8,608 nucleotides of DNA, from assembly GCA_013911545.1 (NCBI GenBank), contig JACETA010000031.1, positions 1-8,608 of the forward strand, written 5' to 3'. The position numbers and the translations under genes are program-made. Source of the DNA: Chloroflexota bacterium. Lineage in GTDB: Bacteria > Chloroflexota > Dehalococcoidia > Lucifugimonadales > Lucifugimonadaceae. Below, one piece after another: positions 1 to 5,805 of this stretch (the first letter of the stretch is position 1; each line of letters starts with the position of its first letter). The notes below the pieces were generated by a model. It was not told the origin of the DNA, did not search any database, and saw only the letters and a program-made list of their open reading frames with translations.

Positions 1-1696
1 TAATTAGTCTTATAAATTGTTTAATAGGAAATATTAAATCCCATAATAAATTTTTTATTTTATTCCTAGTTGATAAAGAAGCTTTTTTAACAAATTCTTC
101 TTTTAATCCTCTAATTGAAACAACTATATTTAGGTTGCTTGCTCTATATGCAGATGCAAATACAGTGATAAAGGTTAGGATCAATCCAGCAGAAAAAGAA
201 ATTATGATTGATGTGATTGAAAAATATGGCTTAATAACAAAGGTTCCTGCATCTATTAAATCTTGAAGAATATAAACTAGGCCAAAACTTAATCCTATTC
301 CAATTAAGGTCCCAGCAATAGCTGCTAGAAAAGAATAAACAGTTCCTTCATAGGTAAATAACTGTATTAAATCTCTTCTTTTTAAACCTACCGCCCTTGC
401 CATTCCTAATTCAGTTGATCTTGCAGCAGCTAATAAAACAAAAACTAAAAAAATCAGTAGCATTCCAACCATTATCGAAAAGGATCCAAAAATTGAAAAT
501 ATTGTAGTAACCCCAGTTGCAACAGTTTCAGCTAATTTAACTCCATTATTTTTATAATCATCAACCCTTAATGTTGTTAAATCACCAAATATCATTAGTA
601 ACTGCCCAGCTTCAGCTTGCAACCCTGCTTTATCTAAGGCTCCAAGAATAATAAGTTGTAACTGATAATCACCTATAGAAGTAATAAAGTCTTCATTAAA
701 ATTATTATTTTCTAGATCTGAAGATATCTTGCTTAATTCCTCAAATGTCTCACTGTCTGCCTGTTCAATGGATTTAGCTTCTTCTTTAATTAATTCGGGA
801 ATTCCATTTGAAGAAAGTATATTAAAGAATTTGTTTGCAACTTGTTTATTTGTTAAATTTAATCTTAAAAATTGAGTTACATCATCTGATAGTTCCAATG
901 AATTGTCTTGATCTCCTACATTTGAAACAGCTATATTAGTTATCATGTTTTCTTTAATTAATAATTTTTGCAAAACAGACATTTCAAATGAAACGGTAGG
1001 TGTAATGTTAGCTCCTGCAAGACTCCCATTTTTCAGTACATCCGCAACTTCAAATTCTTGCTTTTCTAGGTTTATGTAAACACCGACCGTATCACCTTTG
1101 TTTAAATTTAAAGTGTCACTTAATGCCATATTTATAAATACTTGACCCAAACCCAGCGAACTGATTGAAGTAGAGTCATTATTTATATTTTCAATTTCAT
1201 CAAAATTACCTGAATATTTAGAATCATACCCTCTAACTTGTACTCTACTCTCAGCGATTTCTGATTTAATATTTTCAACTGGCAGATTAATTTCAATATA
1301 TGGCATAATGCCATCAATATTGGAATTATTTGATGTTAATTTTTCTACTTCTTTAAATTCAGAATATGTAAAATACTCAACCCCAAATAGTTGTTTTCCA
1401 GGGCCGCTAATTATTTCATCTACATTACCTGCTGAATCAAAAACCACTGACCTAACTGAATATCTGACTGTATCCCCAATACCTAAAGATACTGCCACAA
1501 TAATTGAGCTAAGCATTAAGCCCATTACAATTAATGTGCTTTGGCCTTTCCTTCTAGGTATATTTCTAGTTCCCATCTTAACGAGAATAAATCTTCTTAA
1601 TCCCCCAATTAATAAAATAATTGAAATTACAATTAAAATTACAACCATGCTGTTTGCAAGAGAATTTGCAGGTAGTCCGAATACTTTTTCTTCCAT
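1..1696 (-). CDS. ABC transporter permease, FtsX/MacB type (3' end outside window)
   Basis: The frame is open from the ATG at 1696 to the window edge, giving about 565 residues with no stop, so the C-terminus is missing. The N-terminus has a membrane segment at about residues 17-33, then the motif RNIPRRKGQSTLIVMGL leading into a second at about 52-72. A large hydrophilic, presumably extracytoplasmic domain follows (about 75-385). After it come three membrane segments at about 393-420, 451-474 and 488-508. STELGMARAVGLKRRDLIQL, between the first and second of these, is the typical FtsX coupling segment that contacts the ATPase. A charged stretch follows (about 523 onward), so the full protein may carry a second FtsX unit, as many long permeases of this class do. 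The start lies 3 nt after the ATPase stop codon, with no strong Shine-Dalgarno, which suggests translational coupling. Such pairs export lipids, lipoproteins, peptides or drugs; the substrate cannot be read from the sequence. Confidence 0.85.
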   Translation of the reverse strand, partial: MEEKVFGLPANSLANSMVVILIVISIILLIGGLRRFILVKMGTRNIPRRKGQSTLIVMGLMLSSIIVAVSLGIGDTVRYSVRSVVFDSAGNVDEIISGPGKQLFGVEYFTYSEFKEVEKLTSNNSNIDGIMPYIEINLPVENIKSEIAESRVQVRGYDSKYSGNFDEIENINNDSTSISSLGLGQVFINMALSDTLNLNKGDTVGVYINLEKQEFEVADVLKNGSLAGANITPTVSFEMSVLQKLLIKENMITNIAVSNVGDQDNSLELSDDVTQFLRLNLTNKQVANKFFNILSSNGIPELIKEEAKSIEQADSETFEELSKISSDLENNNFNEDFITSIGDYQLQLIILGALDKAGLQAEAGQLLMIFGDLTTLRVDDYKNNGVKLAETVATGVTTIFSIFGSFSIMVGMLLIFLVFVLLAAARSTELGMARAVGLKRRDLIQLFTYEGTVYSFLAAIAGTLIGIGLSFGLVYILQDLIDAGTFVIKPYFSITSIIISFSAGLILTFITVFASAYRASNLNIVVSIRGLKEEFVKKASLSTRNKIKNLLWDLIFPIKQFIRLI

Positions 1697-1699
1697 AAA

Positions 1700-2482
1700 T
1701 TAAACTACTTTACCGTCTTTCATATTTATAATTCTATTTGTTCTACCACCAACATATTCAGAATGAGTAACAATAACAAATGTTTGGTTATTTTTTTTAT
1801 TTAAATCAGTGAGTAAATCCATTATTTCTAATTCGTTTGTACTATCTAAATTTCCAGTTGGCTCATCAGCCCAAACTATTGCAGGCTCATTCACTAATGC
1901 TCTTGCTAATGTAACTCTCTGTCTTTGCCCACCAGAAAGCTCTCCCGGAAGGTGTGTAGCCCAATCAAGCAGGCCAACATCATCTAGTTTTGCTTCCGAT
2001 AATTTTCTTGCTTCTTTTGCAGATGTTCCAGAAACTAGCAAAGGCAATTCAACATTCTCAACTGTAGTTAAGACAGGCAACAAATTAAATGACTGAAATA
2101 CAAATCCCATATTTTTTGCTCTGAACTCACTCAACTTGTCATCTGAAAGTGTCCCGAGTTCCATGCTCTGAAGTTTTATCGCTCCACTATCTATTGAATC
2201 AAGGCCAGAAAGACAGTTTAATAAAGTTGTTTTTCCACAACCACTGGGACCCATTATTGCAACCATTTCACCTTCATAAATATCAATTTTAACTTTATCA
2301 AGAGCAGTTACTTCAATATTTGTCCCTTTATATACTTTTAAAACATTTCTAGCAGAAATAACTAATTTTTTTGAAACAGTAACCTTTTTACTTTTCTTAG
2401 AAATTAATTTTTTTGGTGCTGATTTTTTTGGTGCTGATTTTTTTGGTGCTGATTTTTTTGTGGCTGATTTTTTTGTGGCCAT
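1700..2482 (-). CDS. ABC transporter ATP-binding protein, LolD/MacB family, with Lys-rich N-terminal repeat tail
   Basis: This 260-residue protein carries every nucleotide-binding motif in order: Walker A GPSGCGKT (78-85), Q-loop Q130 in FVFQSFNLLP, signature LSGGQRQ (182-188), Walker B AIVWADE (201-207), D-loop NLDS and H-loop H240. The pattern FQSFNLLP...TVENVELPL together with DEPTGNLD is characteristic of ATPases paired with FtsX-type permeases, and such a permease follows 3 nt downstream. The fold begins near residue 41. Residues 1-39 are an unusual tail of KKSAP repeats, very basic and probably disordered. No start codon with a ribosome site is seen between the tail and the fold, and AAAGG lies 8 nt before the ATG at 2482, so the tail is probably translated. 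It powers export by the neighbouring permease at the cytoplasmic membrane. The role of the tail is unknown; contact with lipid headgroups or nucleic acid is only a guess. Confidence 0.92.
   Translation of the reverse strand: MATKKSATKKSAPKKSAPKKSAPKKLISKKSKKVTVSKKLVISARNVLKVYKGTNIEVTALDKVKIDIYEGEMVAIMGPSGCGKTTLLNCLSGLDSIDSGAIKLQSMELGTLSDDKLSEFRAKNMGFVFQSFNLLPVLTTVENVELPLLVSGTSAKEARKLSEAKLDDVGLLDWATHLPGELSGGQRQRVTLARALVNEPAIVWADEPTGNLDSTNELEIMDLLTDLNKKNNQTFVIVTHSEYVGGRTNRIINMKDGKVV
2415..2474 (-). repeat. Four tandem 15-nt repeats in the 5' end of the ABC ATPase gene
   Basis: Three identical units (plus strand GGTGCTGATTTTTTT) at 2415-2429, 2430-2444 and 2445-2459 are followed by one variant beginning GTGGCTG at 2460-2474. 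Each encodes a KKSA(P/T)-type pentapeptide. Each contains seven consecutive A on the coding strand, placed as A_AAA_AAA in the reading frame. The 15-nt period keeps the frame when unit number changes. Confidence 0.95.
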
Positions 2483-2625
2483 CTCATTTACCTTTATTTA
2501 ATGTATCAATTAATAATCAAATAATAATATTAACACAAAGAATTATTTAAAATCATAAACTTAAAATTAATGCACATTAATTAATTTAATGATAAATTAA
2601 GTAGCACCAATATTAAGGAGAAAAT
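2483..2625. other. Divergent intergenic spacer, very AT-rich
   Basis: This 143-nt spacer separates the ABC operon (minus) from the small zinc-protein gene (plus) and should hold both promoters. On the minus strand TTGTGT and TATTAA are 17 nt apart just upstream of the ATPase, a weak sigma-70 match. No convincing -35/-10 pair is seen on the plus strand, and in DNA this AT-rich such matches arise easily. An 18-bp inverted repeat, AATTAATGCACATTAATT, with 8-bp arms around CA, lies at 2565-2582 and could be an operator. Confidence 0.4.
2615..2620 (+). promoter_or_regulatory. Shine-Dalgarno that supports a TTG start
   Basis: AAGGAG ends 5 nt before the TTG at 2626. It is the only strong ribosome site here. 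No in-frame ATG occurs between it and the conserved Cys/His region, so it fixes the start of the small protein at TTG. Confidence 0.8.
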
Positions 2626-2877
2626 TTGTCAAAGATAACTGATAAGCCAGACAGTGAGACTAATCAATGTATTGAACAAGGTGACACATGTCATTGGGTT
2701 ATTGAGCCTCCCAATGGGCCTGTAAGTTTAGGGAAATGTAAAAAATGTGGCGTTCAAAAAGAATTTAAAAACTCATTTGAATATAATACATGGCATGGTG
2801 AAAGACCTAAAAAAGGTGATGATAAATCTAAGGGTAAGACTAGTGACAAATCCAAGGGTAAAACTAATAATGATTAA
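2626..2877 (+). CDS. Small zinc-ribbon-like protein of unknown function, TTG start
   Basis: This is an 83-residue protein and the only plus-strand gene in the window. The core, roughly residues 15-56, reads CHWVIEPPNGPVSLGKCKKC followed by GVQKEFKNSFEYNTW. C22, H23, C38 and C41 are placed to bind a metal ion as a short treble-clef or ribbon knuckle, and C15 is a further candidate. I recall similar HW-IE-PxGP-S-G-C-xx-CG small proteins in other bacteria but cannot name a family with certainty. The C-terminal tail (about 61-83) is lysine-rich, with DKSKGKT twice, which would suit nucleic-acid or ribosome contact; that is inference. There is no signal peptide or membrane segment, so it is probably cytoplasmic. 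It is convergent with rplL, and its TAA lies inside the shared terminator hairpin. The start is TTG, supported by AAGGAG 5 nt upstream. Confidence 0.8.
   Translation: MSKITDKPDSETNQCIEQGDTCHWVIEPPNGPVSLGKCKKCGVQKEFKNSFEYNTWHGERPKKGDDKSKGKTSDKSKGKTNND
2821..2865 (+). repeat. Two copies of a 21-nt repeat encoding DKSKGKT
   Basis: Positions 2821-2841 and 2845-2865 both encode DKSKGKT, separated by one Ser codon, giving a 24-nt period. They differ at a few third-codon positions, so the peptide appears conserved more strictly than the DNA. Confidence 0.85.
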
Positions 2878-2904
2878 TAAGAGAGCTGTATAGCTCTCTT
2901 ATTA
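2875..2904. terminator. Bidirectional intrinsic terminator between the small zinc-protein gene and rplL
   Basis: A perfect 13-bp inverted repeat (TAATAAGAGAGCT, loop GTAT, AGCTCTCTTATTA) has a GAGAGCT core, with its A/T-rich outer arm giving a short U-rich tail in either direction. The left arm includes the TAA stop of the plus-strand gene. The right arm ends 10 nt beyond the rplL stop. There is no long separate T tract, so termination strength is uncertain. Confidence 0.75.
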
Positions 2905-2914
2905 AATTACTAAT

Positions 2915-3412
2915 TTATGATAATTCTGCTTCAGCCCCAACTTCTTCAAGTTGTTTTTTACCCTCTTCAGCTTCGGCTTTTGGAACACCTTCTTTAACAG
3001 GTGATGGAGCGCCTTCAACTAAGTCCTTAGCTTCTTTAAGCCCTAAGCTTGTTAATGTTCTAACAACCTTAATAACTGCAATTTTATTTGCACCAAATGA
3101 TTTAAGAGTTAAATTTACAGTGTCGTCATCGGATGATTGGTCTCCACTATCACCGTCACCACTTCCTCCAGACGCAGCTGGTGCAGCAGCTGGTGCAGCA
3201 GCAACAACCCCAAATTCATCTTGCAATGCTTTTACAAGCTCTGATAATTCTAGTACTGTCATATTTTTAACAGAATCTAATATATCTTTAGCAGTTCCAG
3301 ATAAATTAACTTCGGCTTTTGGTTCTTCAGCTTTTGGTTCTTCAGCTGGAGTTTCTTCAGCTTTTGGTTCTTCAGCTGGAGTTTCTTCGGTTTTCTTTTC
3401 TTCTTCTAACAT
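2915..3412 (-). CDS. rplL: 50S ribosomal protein L7/L12 with acidic repeat N-terminal extension
   Basis: L7/L12 forms the flexible ribosomal stalk that recruits and activates translational GTPases such as EF-Tu and EF-G; dimers bind the C-terminal helix of L10. The 165-residue product is about 40 longer than the usual 120-130. Residues 37-68 (SGTAKDILDSVKNMTVLELS...) match the N-terminal dimerisation domain. Residues 69-98 are the Ala/Pro hinge, here ending in an unusual acidic GSGDGDSGDQSSDDD stretch. Residues 99-165 (KSFGANKIAVIKVVR...GLKEAKDLVEGAP) are the factor-binding domain. Residues 1-36 are an added tail with the decapeptide TPAEEPKAEE twice. I chose the ATG at 3412 because AAAGGAG sits 4 nt upstream. 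An upstream ATG at 3448 would overlap rplJ and has no such site. rplL is 13 nt downstream of rplJ and is followed by a terminator; rpoB does not follow. Confidence 0.95.
   Translation of the reverse strand: MLEEEKKTEETPAEEPKAEETPAEEPKAEEPKAEVNLSGTAKDILDSVKNMTVLELSELVKALQDEFGVVAAAPAAAPAASGGSGDGDSGDQSSDDDTVNLTLKSFGANKIAVIKVVRTLTSLGLKEAKDLVEGAPSPVKEGVPKAEAEEGKKQLEEVGAEAELS
3316..3390 (-). repeat. Tandem 30-nt repeat (2.5 units) in the 5' end of rplL
   Basis: Units at 3331-3360 and 3361-3390 differ at a single base, and a half unit precedes them at 3316-3330. Each full unit encodes ten residues of the TPAEEPKAEE type. Near-identity at the DNA level suggests recent duplication and possible length variation between strains. 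Confidence 0.9.
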
Positions 3413-3416
3413 AATT

Positions 3417-3423
3417 CTCCTTT
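3417..3423 (-). promoter_or_regulatory. Shine-Dalgarno that fixes the rplL start
   Basis: AAAGGAG on the minus strand lies 4 nt before the ATG at 3412 and just after the rplJ stop. It favours this ATG over the upstream in-frame ATG at 3448. Confidence 0.85.
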
Positions 3424-3425
3424 GA

Positions 3426-3947
3426 TTATGAATTTTTTGATTCAACAATATTATTTAATACATTTACTAACGAATTAATTTGCGAGCTAAGTGAATATAC
3501 AAATCCCGTTAAGGGTGCGCCAATTTGCCCAATAGCACTAGCTATTAATTCATTCCTTGAAGGCAATTTAGATAATTGCTCAACTTTGCTACTCTCTATA
3601 ATTTCTCCATTTAAAACTGCGCCAATAATTTTAATATTTAAATCTTCTGCTTTAATTACCTTGTAGAGTTGTTTTGATGCTTGAGCTGGATCTAGGTCAG
3701 TTATCAGTAATGCACAAGTTCCGGTTATATAGTTTCTAAAATCAGGTATTTTTGCATCATTTGCAGCCAAATGAGCAATATTATTTTTTATAATTCTATA
3801 TTTTGCCCCAACTGAATTTAATTCTTTCCTTAATGCAACCATAGTATTGGCAGATATATCTTTATATTCAGTAGACACAAGATATTCTGACTTTTTAAAT
3901 AAATTAGTTAAATCTTCAAGTTGTTCAATATTTCGTTTATTTGGCAT
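3426..3947 (-). CDS. rplJ: 50S ribosomal protein L10
   Basis: L10 anchors the L7/L12 dimers to 23S rRNA at the stalk base and, as the L10-L12 complex, represses its own mRNA. From the ATG at 3947 the product is 173 residues, close to the usual 165-175. Family landmarks include the N-terminal helix NIEQLEDLTNLFKKSEYLV, the segment LRKELNSVGAKYRIIKNNIAHLA, and GTCALLITDLDPAQASKQL. The C-terminal helix after residue 135, which should carry L7/L12 dimers, includes SSQINSLVNVLNNIV. An in-frame TTG at 3965 would add six residues (MLEIFF), but it lies in the loop of the upstream terminator hairpin and has no ribosome site, so I reject it. The ATG directly follows the terminator's T run; the only Shine-Dalgarno-like bases (GAG) are in the 3' arm of that hairpin. 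rplL follows after 13 nt. Confidence 0.95.
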   Translation of the reverse strand: MPNKRNIEQLEDLTNLFKKSEYLVSTEYKDISANTMVALRKELNSVGAKYRIIKNNIAHLAANDAKIPDFRNYITGTCALLITDLDPAQASKQLYKVIKAEDLNIKIIGAVLNGEIIESSKVEQLSKLPSRNELIASAIGQIGAPLTGFVYSLSSQINSLVNVLNNIVESKNS

Positions 3948-3976
3948 AAAAAAAATCTCGAGCAAACGCCCGAGAT
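3948..3976 (-). terminator. Intrinsic terminator (attenuator) touching the rplJ start codon
   Basis: On the minus strand, ATCTCGGGC (3976-3968), loop GTTT and GCTCGAGAT (3963-3955) form a 9-bp stem with one G-U pair. Seven further T follow and then, without a gap, the rplJ ATG. A GC-rich stem plus T run is a textbook intrinsic terminator. Its position at the 3' end of an L10 leader marks it as the leader's expression platform. Confidence 0.88.
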
Positions 3977-4048
3977 ACCTTATAAAAATTGTTTATCTTT
4001 GTACCTCGGCAGGTAATTAAGCTTCCGCACCTGCTGTCTTAAGCAAAC
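3948..4048 (-). promoter_or_regulatory. Ribosomal protein L10 leader (rplJL autoregulatory RNA)
   Basis: The core at 4038-4003 on the minus strand includes GACAGCAGGTGCGGAAGC followed by TTAATTACCTGCCGAGGT, which I recognise as the conserved L10-binding structure (L10_leader family). Inside it GCAGG pairs with CCTGC. An outer stem, GTTTG...AAGATAAAC, can close it with one mismatch. The segment GCCGAGGTAC (4010-4001) can instead pair over 10 bp, with one bulged G, with GTATCTCGGGC (3978-3968), the 5' arm of the terminator. That pairing would act as an antiterminator. The inferred logic is that free L10-L12 stabilises the binding fold, removes the antiterminator and lets the terminator stop rplJL transcription. 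Confidence 0.9.
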
Positions 4049-4051
4049 GTT

Positions 4052-4080
4052 ATATTATGATAAAGAAATATATAGGTCAA
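4052..4080 (-). promoter_or_regulatory. Sigma-70-type promoter for rplJL
   Basis: On the minus strand TTGACC (4080-4075) and TAATAT (4057-4052) are separated by exactly 17 nt. Each is one base off the TTGACA/TATAAT consensus. The expected start, about 4045-4048, falls at the first base of the leader's outer stem. The promoter begins 3 nt after the rplA stop, so rplJL can be transcribed apart from the upstream genes. Confidence 0.8.
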
Positions 4081-4083
4081 ATA

Positions 4084-4788
4084 TTAGTTAATTGATGCTT
4101 CTAAATCGTCAATATCTAACTGAATCCCAGGGCTCATGCTAGTGCTAATTGATGCTTTTCTCATTAATCTGCCCTTAACTCCTTCAGGCTTAGAATCAAA
4201 AATAGTTTTAATTACACTCTTAGTATTTTCAATTAATTGATCAGCAGAAAAGCTTGCTTTTCCTACATTAAAATGAATGACTGAAGAACTATCAAGTTTT
4301 ATTTCGGTGCGCCCTTTTTTGGAAGCAGAAATAGCTTGAGATATATTTTGAGGTTGAACAACTGTCCCAGTCTTTGGATTAGGCATCAAACCTTTCCTTC
4401 CTAAAAATTTACCCAGTTTACCTATTTTACTCATCTGGTCAGGAGTAGCTATAGCAACATCAAAATCTTGCCATCCTTTTTCAATATTTTTTACTATTTC
4501 ATCATCTGACACAAAGTCTGCACCAGCTTCTTTTGCCGAAACTGCAGCATCGCCCTCTGCAAAAACAAGAACTCTTACCATCTTGCCTGTGCCATGAGGT
4601 AAATCTGCAACAGTCCTAAGCTGTTCGTCTGCATTCTTTGGGTCTGCATTAGTCATTAAGTGTATTTCTACAGATTCATCAAATTTTGCAGATGAAATAT
4701 CTTTTATAAGATCAACCGAGTCATTTAAAGAATATGCTCGATCCTCAATTTTATTTTTAATTTCTAAATATCTTTTACTTTTTTTCAT
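4084..4788 (-). CDS. rplA: 50S ribosomal protein L1
   Basis: L1 forms the mobile stalk that guides deacylated tRNA out of the E site, and in many bacteria it also represses its own operon. The product has 234 residues, the same as the E. coli protein. Landmarks are the N-terminal KKSKRYLEIKNKIED, LPHGTGK (63-69), FLGRKGLMPNPKTGTV (128-143, the family signature) and a C-terminal half returning to domain I with KASFSADQLIENTKSVI. The residue before the signature reads GRKG where GPRG is more common, a minor variation. The start codon is ATG, and its Shine-Dalgarno AAGGA overlaps the rplK stop codon 9 nt upstream, typical of a coupled rplKA pair. A separate promoter for rplJL begins right after its stop codon. 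Confidence 0.97.
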   Translation of the reverse strand: MKKSKRYLEIKNKIEDRAYSLNDSVDLIKDISSAKFDESVEIHLMTNADPKNADEQLRTVADLPHGTGKMVRVLVFAEGDAAVSAKEAGADFVSDDEIVKNIEKGWQDFDVAIATPDQMSKIGKLGKFLGRKGLMPNPKTGTVVQPQNISQAISASKKGRTEIKLDSSSVIHFNVGKASFSADQLIENTKSVIKTIFDSKPEGVKGRLMRKASISTSMSPGIQLDIDDLEASIN

Positions 4789-4797
4789 TTTTAATCC

Positions 4798-5229
4798 TTA
4801 ATCAATTCCGTCTACTTCTATGCCCATACTTCTTGCTGTACCAGCAATTATCATGGCGGCAGCATTTTCATCCATAGCATTTAAATCTTGCATTTTTTGT
4901 TTACCTATTTCTTTAGCCTGATCAAACGTTATTTTGCCTACAATCTGTACACCGCTTTCAGATGCTCCCTTAGGGATTTTTGCAGCCTTTAATATTAATG
5001 CTGCAGCAGGAGGACTTTTAAGTTCAAAAGTAAATGATTTATCTTGATAGATAGTAATTTCTACAGGAATCACATCACCTTTCATTGAGGCAGTTTTTTC
5101 ATTATATTCTTTGACAAATGCCATTATATTTGCGCCATGCTGACCTAAGGCAGGTCCTACAGGAGGGGCAGCAGTTGCTGCACCACCTTCAATTTGAAGT
5201 TTTACTATTGCTTGAATTTTTTTAGCCAT
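4798..5229 (-). CDS. rplK: 50S ribosomal protein L11
   Basis: L11 binds the GTPase-associated 23S rRNA region together with L10 and is involved in factor binding and in sensing uncharged tRNA for the stringent response. The product is 143 residues, within the usual 140-145. The N-terminal domain has the proline-rich switch PPVGPALGQHGANIMAFVKE (22-41), where thiopeptides act in other species. The C-terminal rRNA-binding domain begins near residue 70 with SPPAAALILKAAKIPKGA and ends with IIAGTARSMGIEVDG, all typical. The gene starts 3 nt after the nusG stop and ends 9 nt before rplA. With so little space there is no room for a separate L1-binding leader upstream of rplK, unlike in E. coli; any L1 control would have to act elsewhere. 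Confidence 0.97.
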   Translation of the reverse strand: MAKKIQAIVKLQIEGGAATAAPPVGPALGQHGANIMAFVKEYNEKTASMKGDVIPVEITIYQDKSFTFELKSPPAAALILKAAKIPKGASESGVQIVGKITFDQAKEIGKQKMQDLNAMDENAAAMIIAGTARSMGIEVDGID

Positions 5230-5232
5230 AAT

Positions 5233-5799
5233 TTAATTTCTTTCTAGTTGAAGAAAATCAAGGTCAACAGGGGTGTCTCTTCCAAAGAAAGAAACAAGCA
5301 CTCTAGCTTTACCTTTATCTTCATCAACATACTCAACTGTTCCTAAAAACTCTGCGAAAGGACCATCAGTAATTTTAACTGAATCACCTTCATTAAAACC
5401 AACTCTTACTCTTGGCGAATCTGCATTCATTCTAGAGAAAATATGTTCAACCTCAGAATCAGATAAAGGGACTGGTTTTGGCCTTGTATCTTTTTCATCT
5501 TCAGCAGAAATGAATCCTGTTACTCCAGGTGTATTTCTAACATTGTACCAAGTCTGATCATCTAAGCTCATACTCACAAGAATATATCCGGCATACATCT
5601 TTTTTTCCACAGTATGTCTCTCGCCATCCTTAACTTCAACTTCCTCTTCTGTTGGAACTACAACCTCAAATACATTTTTATGCAACCCCATTGTTTCAAC
5701 ACGCTGATCAAGATTCTTTTTTACACGATCCTCTTGGCCAGAATAACAATGTAAAATATACCATCTAGGCTCTATTTCATTTTTCGTATTCTCAGACAT
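5233..5799 (-). CDS. nusG: Transcription elongation/antitermination factor NusG
   Basis: NusG binds RNA polymerase across the cleft and, through its KOW domain, contacts ribosomal S10 or Rho. The 188-residue product has the NGN domain at about 11-125 (PRWYILHCYSGQEDRVKKNL, later KKMYAGYILVSM and VRNTPGVTGFI) and the KOW domain at 135-188 (FNEGDSVKITDGPFAEFLGT). An acidic linker, SAEDEKDTRPKPVPLSDSEV, lies near the end of the NGN domain. The ATG at 5799 is preferred over an in-frame TTG two codons upstream at 5805, which immediately follows the secE stop and adds only Met-Ile. The Shine-Dalgarno is weak, AGAAAG within the end of secE, consistent with translational coupling to secE. rplK follows after 3 nt. 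Confidence 0.96.
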   Translation of the reverse strand: MSENTKNEIEPRWYILHCYSGQEDRVKKNLDQRVETMGLHKNVFEVVVPTEEEVEVKDGERHTVEKKMYAGYILVSMSLDDQTWYNVRNTPGVTGFISAEDEKDTRPKPVPLSDSEVEHIFSRMNADSPRVRVGFNEGDSVKITDGPFAEFLGTVEYVDEDKGKARVLVSFFGRDTPVDLDFLQLERN

Positions 5800-5805
5800 A
5801 ATCAA

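Noticed and set aside
1308..1703. A 131-codon plus-strand open frame
   Set aside because: It is antisense to the well-supported permease frame, has no ribosome site, and its residues do not form recognisable motifs.
3120..3425. Ser/Ala-rich plus-strand open frame opposite rplL
   Set aside because: It is created by the repetitive codons of rplL read on the other strand; no start signals support it.
3413..3448. Longer rplL start at 3448
   Set aside because: It would overlap the rplJ end and has no Shine-Dalgarno. The ATG at 3412 has AAAGGAG 4 nt upstream.
3948..3965. TTG start for rplJ at 3965
   Set aside because: The codon falls in the loop of the terminator hairpin and adds residues (MLEIFF) encoded by the hairpin and its T run, not conserved in L10.
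5230..5232. L1-binding autoregulatory site upstream of rplK
   Set aside because: Only 3 nt separate nusG and rplK, and I saw no 23S-like L1-binding hairpin there.
5800..5805. TTG start for nusG at 5805
   Set aside because: It adds only two residues and has no better ribosome site than the ATG at 5799.
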